From CAG-791 sp963629395 (GTDB taxonomy: Bacteria > Bacillota > Clostridia > Lachnospirales > Lachnospiraceae): a stretch of 36,652 nt of DNA. Both the position numbers and the translations under genes were made by a program. Under the pieces are notes generated by a model. The model had not been told where the DNA came from and made no database searches. It saw nothing but the letters and a program-made list of their open reading frames with translations. The stretch lies in assembly GCA_963629395.1 (NCBI GenBank), contig CAVGIV010000023.1:1-36652 (forward strand), in the 5' to 3' direction. The stretch's first letter is position 1. Each line of letters starts with the position of its first letter. Positions 32,881 to 36,652 of this stretch are shown here, one piece after another.

Positions 32881-32904
32881 GGCCCTTTGGGGAAAGGGCC
32901 TTTT
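32881..32904 (+). terminator. terminator-like hairpin in the symporter leader
   Basis: GGCCCTTT (32881-32888), a GGGG loop and AAAGGGCC (32893-32900), then TTTT. A perfect 8-bp stem about 100 bases upstream of the symporter start, between its likely promoter and the gene. It could attenuate transcription. Confidence 0.65.
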
Positions 32905-32958
32905 CGCCGGGCTGTCTGTGGGCGCGGAAGGGCCTATGAAAAATGGCCAGAGCGCGGA

Positions 32959-32997
32959 CCTCCAGAGGGCAAAATGCCGCAGTCGGCATTAGGAGGG
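32959..32997 (+). promoter_or_regulatory. hairpin that may mask the symporter ribosome binding site
   Basis: AATGCCG/CGGCATT (32973-32990) forms a 7-bp stem. Outside it, CCTCC (32959-32963) can pair with GGAGG (32992-32996), the ribosome binding site. The two pairings can form together, with a 9-base bulge on one side. Confidence 0.5.
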
Positions 32998-33001
32998 ATT
33001 T

Positions 33002-34489
33002 ATGAGTAATAGTTCAAAGTACTACGGGGAAAATGGTATTCACCGTGTTCCGTTGTGGCGGATCGCGGGCTTTGCACTGAATAATACCGCAACGAATTTT
33101 TATTTGTTTCTGATGAATTATGTGGCATATTATCTGACCGGCATTGTCGGCGTTGCGGTTGTTACCGCATCCAGCTTTGCCATGATGATGCGAATCTGGG
33201 ACGGCGTGACCGATCCCTTCGTAGGATTTGTGGTGGATAAGACAAACGGGCGCTTTGGCAAGAACCGCCCCTTCATGCTGGCCGGCAATATCGTGCTGAT
33301 GATCACCAGCGGCATCATGTTCCATGTGACCGGAAAGCTTCCGGAGAACACCGGAGTCCGTTTTGCATTCTTCACCGTTGTCGCAGCCATTTATTACATC
33401 GGATATACGCTGCAGTGTGTGTCGACAAAGTCAGCGCAGACATGTCTTACCAATGATCCGAAGCAGCGTCCCCTGTTTGCAGTGTTCGATGGCATCTACA
33501 ACACGCTTCTGTTCACGATTCTGGCCATTGTCGCTGCAAATATCGGAACGAAGTACGGAACCATGACGCATGAAGGCGTGTTCCACGAGATGTGGCTGAT
33601 GACAGCTATCTGCTCCTTTGTGTTTACCTGCATCGCTATTTTCAGTATTGCACCGAAGGACCGTCAGGAATTCTTTGGAACCGGCGAGCCGCAGAAGGTT
33701 ACGCTGAAGGATTACTGGGATACGCTTAAGAATAACCGCGCCATCCAGATGCTGATTGTTGCAGCCTCCTCGGACAAGCTGGCAAACACAGCCAAGACAT
33801 CCACTGTAACACTGGTATTGTTCGCAGTTCTTGTCGGCAACTATTCCATGCAGGGCAAGATGACTGGTATGACCACCATTCCCGGCCTTTTGCTTCTTAT
33901 TTTCTGTGTTGGCGGACTTGCCACCAGACTTGGTCAGAAGAGAGCAATGGTGATCGGAAGTATCGGCGGCATTGTTATCTATTCACTGCTCATTCTTCTG
34001 TGGCTTTTCGGAGATCCTACAACCATGTGCGATGCGGAGGGAGGCGTGGTATTTAGCTTCTTTACGATTGCATACATTGTTCTTTCGGTTGCCTACACAG
34101 GCTTTACCGGACTGACCTCCAACATCGTTATTCCGATGACGGCAGACTGTGCGGATTATGAGGTTTACAGAAGCGGAAGATATGTACCCGGACTGATGGG
34201 AACACTGTTTTCACTGGTTGACAAGCTGATTTCCTCCTTTGCGCCGATGCTGGCAGGCCTTCTTTATGCATCGATCGGCTTTAAGGATGCGCTTCCGGAT
34301 ATCAACACTGCCTACAGCGTGGAGCTTAGAAATGTGACCCTGTTCCTGGCTTACGGCATGGTTATTCTTGGCCTGATCTGCAATCTGATCGCTATGAAGT
34401 TCTACCCGCTTTCCAAGGAGTACATGGCTGAAATTCAGGACAAGATCAATGAGATCAAGCAGAAGTCACTGGCAAAGGCAAAGGCGTGA
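33002..34489 (+). CDS. GPH-family (MFS) sugar:cation symporter
   Basis: Integral membrane sugar transporter of 495 aa with about twelve transmembrane helices, of the glycoside-pentoside-hexuronide:cation symporter family (LacS/MelB-like, MFS_2). The motif RIWDGVTDPFVGFVVDKTNG, followed by RFGKNRPF, is the classical loop 2-3 signature, and TADCADYEVYRSGRYVPGLM matches the second half signature. It lacks the extra C-terminal EIIA domain of LacS. Substrate is not fixed, but a beta-galactosidase gene lies in the same window. AGGAGG precedes the ATG. It is divergent from the AraC gene and preceded by a structured leader of about 200 bases. Confidence 0.92.
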   Translation: MSNSSKYYGENGIHRVPLWRIAGFALNNTATNFYLFLMNYVAYYLTGIVGVAVVTASSFAMMMRIWDGVTDPFVGFVVDKTNGRFGKNRPFMLAGNIVLMITSGIMFHVTGKLPENTGVRFAFFTVVAAIYYIGYTLQCVSTKSAQTCLTNDPKQRPLFAVFDGIYNTLLFTILAIVAANIGTKYGTMTHEGVFHEMWLMTAICSFVFTCIAIFSIAPKDRQEFFGTGEPQKVTLKDYWDTLKNNRAIQMLIVAASSDKLANTAKTSTVTLVLFAVLVGNYSMQGKMTGMTTIPGLLLLIFCVGGLATRLGQKRAMVIGSIGGIVIYSLLILLWLFGDPTTMCDAEGGVVFSFFTIAYIVLSVAYTGFTGLTSNIVIPMTADCADYEVYRSGRYVPGLMGTLFSLVDKLISSFAPMLAGLLYASIGFKDALPDINTAYSVELRNVTLFLAYGMVILGLICNLIAMKFYPLSKEYMAEIQDKINEIKQKSLAKAKA

Positions 34490-34553
34490 TGCAAACGAAA
34501 TCTGTAAACGGAGTATAACGCAGGCAACAGAGAAAAGGGGAACAGGAGAGGGT

Positions 34554-34835
34554 ATGAACGAGACGAAAAAGGGAAATGTGCTTGTCCGGTTCATTGATGC
34601 ACTATTTGAAAAAAAAGAGCGCAGGATACCAATTCGTCTTCGGCGCAAAACATACCTTCTGACAGCACTTTTCCTGGGCTGGTGCGGCGGACACCGCTTT
34701 CTGGCAAGACAGTATGTACTGGGGGTGGTTTATGCGGCCTTGTTCTGGACGGGGATTCCTGTTGCGATGACGCTCATCGATCTGATGATCGCACTGCCCC
34801 TTCCGGCAGATGCGGAAGGCTATATTACGGTATAG
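34554..34835 (+). CDS. TM2-domain membrane protein
   Basis: Small protein of 93 aa. A basic soluble head is followed by a TM2 domain: KTYLLTALFLGWCGGHRFLA, a short turn, then LGVVYAALFWTGIPVAMTLIDLMIAL. The G-W-x-GGHRF core between two helices is the TM2 signature. CAGGAGAGGG precedes the ATG at 34554. It lies 64 bases after the symporter gene with no terminator between, so both may be in one transcript. Function is unknown; TM2 proteins are poorly understood. The gap after it, to metK (34836-35372), holds a repeat, a promoter and the SAM-I riboswitch. Confidence 0.82.
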   Translation: MNETKKGNVLVRFIDALFEKKERRIPIRLRRKTYLLTALFLGWCGGHRFLARQYVLGVVYAALFWTGIPVAMTLIDLMIALPLPADAEGYITV

Positions 34836-34899
34836 ATACCTATCACTGTAAAAAACGAACAGCGGCCTCGTGGATGCGCGACCCAACATAGTTGTTTTG

Positions 34900-34966
34900 G
34901 CACCTGCCAATTTCAACCGTGAATCTGCCTGCTGGCAGGGAATTCACGTTGAAATACGGCAGGTGC
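34900..34966. repeat. dispersed hairpin repeat, complete module A
   Basis: A 67-base, almost perfect hairpin: GCACCTGCC (34900-34908) with GGCAGGTGC (34958-34966). Inside, ATTTCAAC-c-GTGAAT pairs with ATTCACGTTGAAAT (one bulged C), and at the tip CTGCC pairs with GGCAG. It is the reference copy for module A. Confidence 0.85.
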
Positions 34967-35009
34967 TAATCAGTGGGACAAATGCCGTGATCTGTGGCCC
35001 ATGCCGCGG

Positions 35010-35038
35010 TTGACACGGTATAGGGAATGGCATATCAT
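35010..35038 (+). promoter_or_regulatory. sigma-A promoter for metK
   Basis: TTGACA (35010-35015), a 17-base spacer, then TATCAT (35033-35038), about 60 bases before the riboswitch. Confidence 0.85.
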
Positions 35039-35096
35039 CCACTTGTACCAAAACAGAGGGTCAGCCGGTATGGCTGAACGGATACCATAACTTAAT

Positions 35097-35222
35097 ATCT
35101 CTTATTCAGAGTGGTGGAGGTACATAGGACCTGAGAAGCCACGGCAACCTTTGCTGATGAGCAGCAAAAGGTGCCTACCTGAGCGATAGCGCGGAATGCG
35201 CGGTCGAGCAATAAGGGATTTG
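35097..35222 (+). promoter_or_regulatory. SAM-I riboswitch (S box)
   Basis: The class I S-adenosylmethionine riboswitch is recognisable by CTCTTATTCAGAGTGGTGGAGG-like P1/P2, the conserved GACCTGAGAAGCCACGGCAACC, GGTGCCTACCTGAGCGA, and the closing GAGCAATAAGGGA that pairs back with CTTATT. With SAM bound it favours the terminator at 35235, so metK is switched off when SAM is plentiful (established family behaviour). Confidence 0.96.
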
Positions 35223-35234
35223 TGACACGAACAG

Positions 35235-35269
35235 ATCCGCCTGCTTGATTGTATGCAGGCGGATTTTTT
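35235..35269 (+). terminator. riboswitch-controlled terminator
   Basis: ATCCGCCTGC (35235-35244) and GCAGGCGGAT (35255-35264) form a perfect 10-bp stem followed by TTTTTT. It sits just behind the SAM aptamer. Confidence 0.93.
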
Positions 35270-35372
35270 CACGGAAAATCCAATGAGGATATTAAGAGCC
35301 GAACAAGCTGCGGCAAGTCAGCTTACCATCAGATGGCCGGGAGAGAGAACTTTCGGCCGAAGGAGGTTATAA

Positions 35373-36560
35373 GTGGAGAAGTATATTTTTACATCTGAGT
35401 CCGTTACCGAGGGACATCCGGATAAAATCTGTGATGCGGTCAGTGACTCTATCCTGGATGCCTGCATGGCACAGGATCCTATGAGCCGCGTGGCCTGCGA
35501 GACGGCAATGTGCACCGGCTTTGCACTGGTTACGGGCGAGATCACCACGAAGGCTGTCATTGATTATCAGAAGATCGTGCGGGATACCATTCGTGAGATC
35601 GGTTATGACGATTCCTCCAAGGGCTTTGATGCCGATACCTGCGCAGTATTCATTGCGCTGGATCAGCAGTCTCCTGACATTGCCATGGGCGTTGACAAGG
35701 CGCTGGAGGCAAGAGAGAGCAGCATGACGGATGAGCAGATCGAGGCCATTGGTGCCGGCGATCAGGGCATGATGTTCGGATATGCTACGAACGAGACGCC
35801 GGAGTACATGCCTTACTCCATCAATCTGGCACACAAGCTTACAAGAAAGCTGACGGAGGTTCGCAAGAACGGAACCCTGGAGTACCTTCGCGCAGACGGA
35901 AAGTCCCAGGTATCGGTGGAGTACGATGAGAATGACAAGCCGGTTCGTCTGGAGGCGATCGTTATTTCGACGCAGCATGATGAGAAGGTTACTCAGGAGC
36001 AGATCCACGAGGATATCCGCAAGTATGTTATTGATGCGGTTGTGGATGCATCGATGGTTGACGAGAATACCAAGATTTACATCAACCCGACCGGCCGCTT
36101 TGTCATCGGCGGACCTCACGGTGATGCGGGTCTGACCGGCCGCAAGATCATCGTTGACACCTACGGCGGTGTTGGCCGTCACGGCGGCGGAGCATTCTCC
36201 GGAAAGGACTGCACAAAGGTTGACCGCTCGGCAGCATATGCAGCCCGTTATGTTGCCAAGAACCTGGTGGCAGCAGGCTATGCAGATCGCCTGGAAATTC
36301 AGCTGTCCTACGCAATCGGTGTAGCACAGCCGACATCCATCAATGTCAACACCTTCGGAACCGGGAAGGTAGCGGAGGAGAAGATTGTAGAAGTGATTCG
36401 CGGGCACTTTGACCTTCGCCCGGCAGGCATCATCAAGATGCTGGATCTTCGCCGCCCGATTTACAAGAAGACGGCTGCCTATGGACACTTCGGACGCACG
36501 GATGTCGAGCTTCCCTGGGAGGCGCTTGACAAGGTGGAAGAGCTCAAGGCGGAGCTGTAA
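35373..36560 (+). CDS. metK: S-adenosylmethionine synthetase
   Basis: Enzyme making SAM from methionine and ATP, 395 aa, standard length. It starts MEKYIFTSESVTEGHPDKIC, has the GAGDQGMMFGYA hexapeptide region and the P-loop-like GGGAFSGKD, plus the catalytic His of EGHPDK. The start is GTG at 35373, with AAGGAGG (35360-35366) six bases ahead. Expression is controlled by the SAM-I riboswitch upstream, so product feeds back on its own synthesis. A repeat follows about 30 bases after the stop; no terminator is visible before the window ends. Confidence 0.98.
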   Translation: MEKYIFTSESVTEGHPDKICDAVSDSILDACMAQDPMSRVACETAMCTGFALVTGEITTKAVIDYQKIVRDTIREIGYDDSSKGFDADTCAVFIALDQQSPDIAMGVDKALEARESSMTDEQIEAIGAGDQGMMFGYATNETPEYMPYSINLAHKLTRKLTEVRKNGTLEYLRADGKSQVSVEYDENDKPVRLEAIVISTQHDEKVTQEQIHEDIRKYVIDAVVDASMVDENTKIYINPTGRFVIGGPHGDAGLTGRKIIVDTYGGVGRHGGGAFSGKDCTKVDRSAAYAARYVAKNLVAAGYADRLEIQLSYAIGVAQPTSINVNTFGTGKVAEEKIVEVIRGHFDLRPAGIIKMLDLRRPIYKKTAAYGHFGRTDVELPWEALDKVEELKAEL

Positions 36561-36592
36561 GCCATCCATTGTGGTAAAGAAAAGTGTAATTG

Positions 36593-36652
36593 TTTAGCGC
36601 CCATCTCGAATTTGCTATCGCAAATCCTCGATGTGGCTGGCCAGAGGCGCTT
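36593..36652. repeat. dispersed hairpin repeat, module B, reversed (cut by window end)
   Basis: Read on the minus strand it has AAGCGCCTCTGG-CCAGCCACATCGAGG, then ATTTGC-GATA-GCAAAT, then TCGAGATGGGCGCT. It matches 20934-20980 except in the hairpin tip, where both sides of the stem have changed together. It begins about 30 bases after the metK stop and continues beyond the window. Confidence 0.8.

Overview
The window looks like a draft chromosome segment from a moderately GC-rich Clostridia member, probably Lachnospiraceae. The reasons are the strong GGAGG ribosome binding sites, TTG/GTG starts, sigma-A promoters, a DNA polymerase I with a dead proofreading domain, a SAM-I riboswitch ahead of metK, an L10 leader ahead of rplJL, and the neighbourhood polA-coaE-walJ-ACT-UPF0210. 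Genus and species cannot be read from it. A 477-base run of N lies inside a MATE transporter gene.

Layout. (1) 66-7166 (+): polA, coaE, a WalJ/YycJ metallo-hydrolase, an ACT-domain protein, a UPF0210 protein and a PfkB sugar kinase, tightly packed. (2) 7326-10592 (+): a LysR regulator followed by a large protein that I read as a decayed superfamily-1 helicase with its ATPase residues lost and a DUF3320-like tail kept. (3) 10690-17657: a Pr6Pr-type membrane protein, a convergent SDR oxidoreductase, cardiolipin synthase, and one reading frame that joins an IS1182/DUF772-type transposase N-terminus to a complete LacZ-family beta-galactosidase. (4) 17658-18072: a 415-base gene-free stretch holding a ~200-nt highly structured element and a strong promoter. 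(5) 18073-22029: rpmG-secE-nusG-rplK-rplA, then an L10 leader with attenuator and rplJ-rplL, closed by a terminator. rpoB does not follow. (6) 22245-26350: gpmI, an unusual long-linker ClpX-like ATPase starting inside the end of gpmI, and a convergent carbamate kinase. (7) 26610-29333: two small membrane-protein genes and the gapped MATE gene. (8) 29581-31152: a DUF523 protein and convergent cysK. (9) 31383-34835: an AraC regulator divergent from a GPH-type sugar symporter with a structured leader, and a TM2-domain protein. (10) 34836-36652: a repeat, the metK promoter, the SAM-I riboswitch with terminator, metK, and a last repeat.

The genes are mostly housekeeping (replication, CoA synthesis, translation, glycolysis, sulfur and methyl metabolism) plus sugar use (kinase, beta-galactosidase, GPH symporter). 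Three things stand out: the pseudo-helicase, the transposase-LacZ fusion, and a family of hairpin-forming intergenic repeats with at least six copies here. Two of those copies differ in their stem sequence while keeping the pairing.
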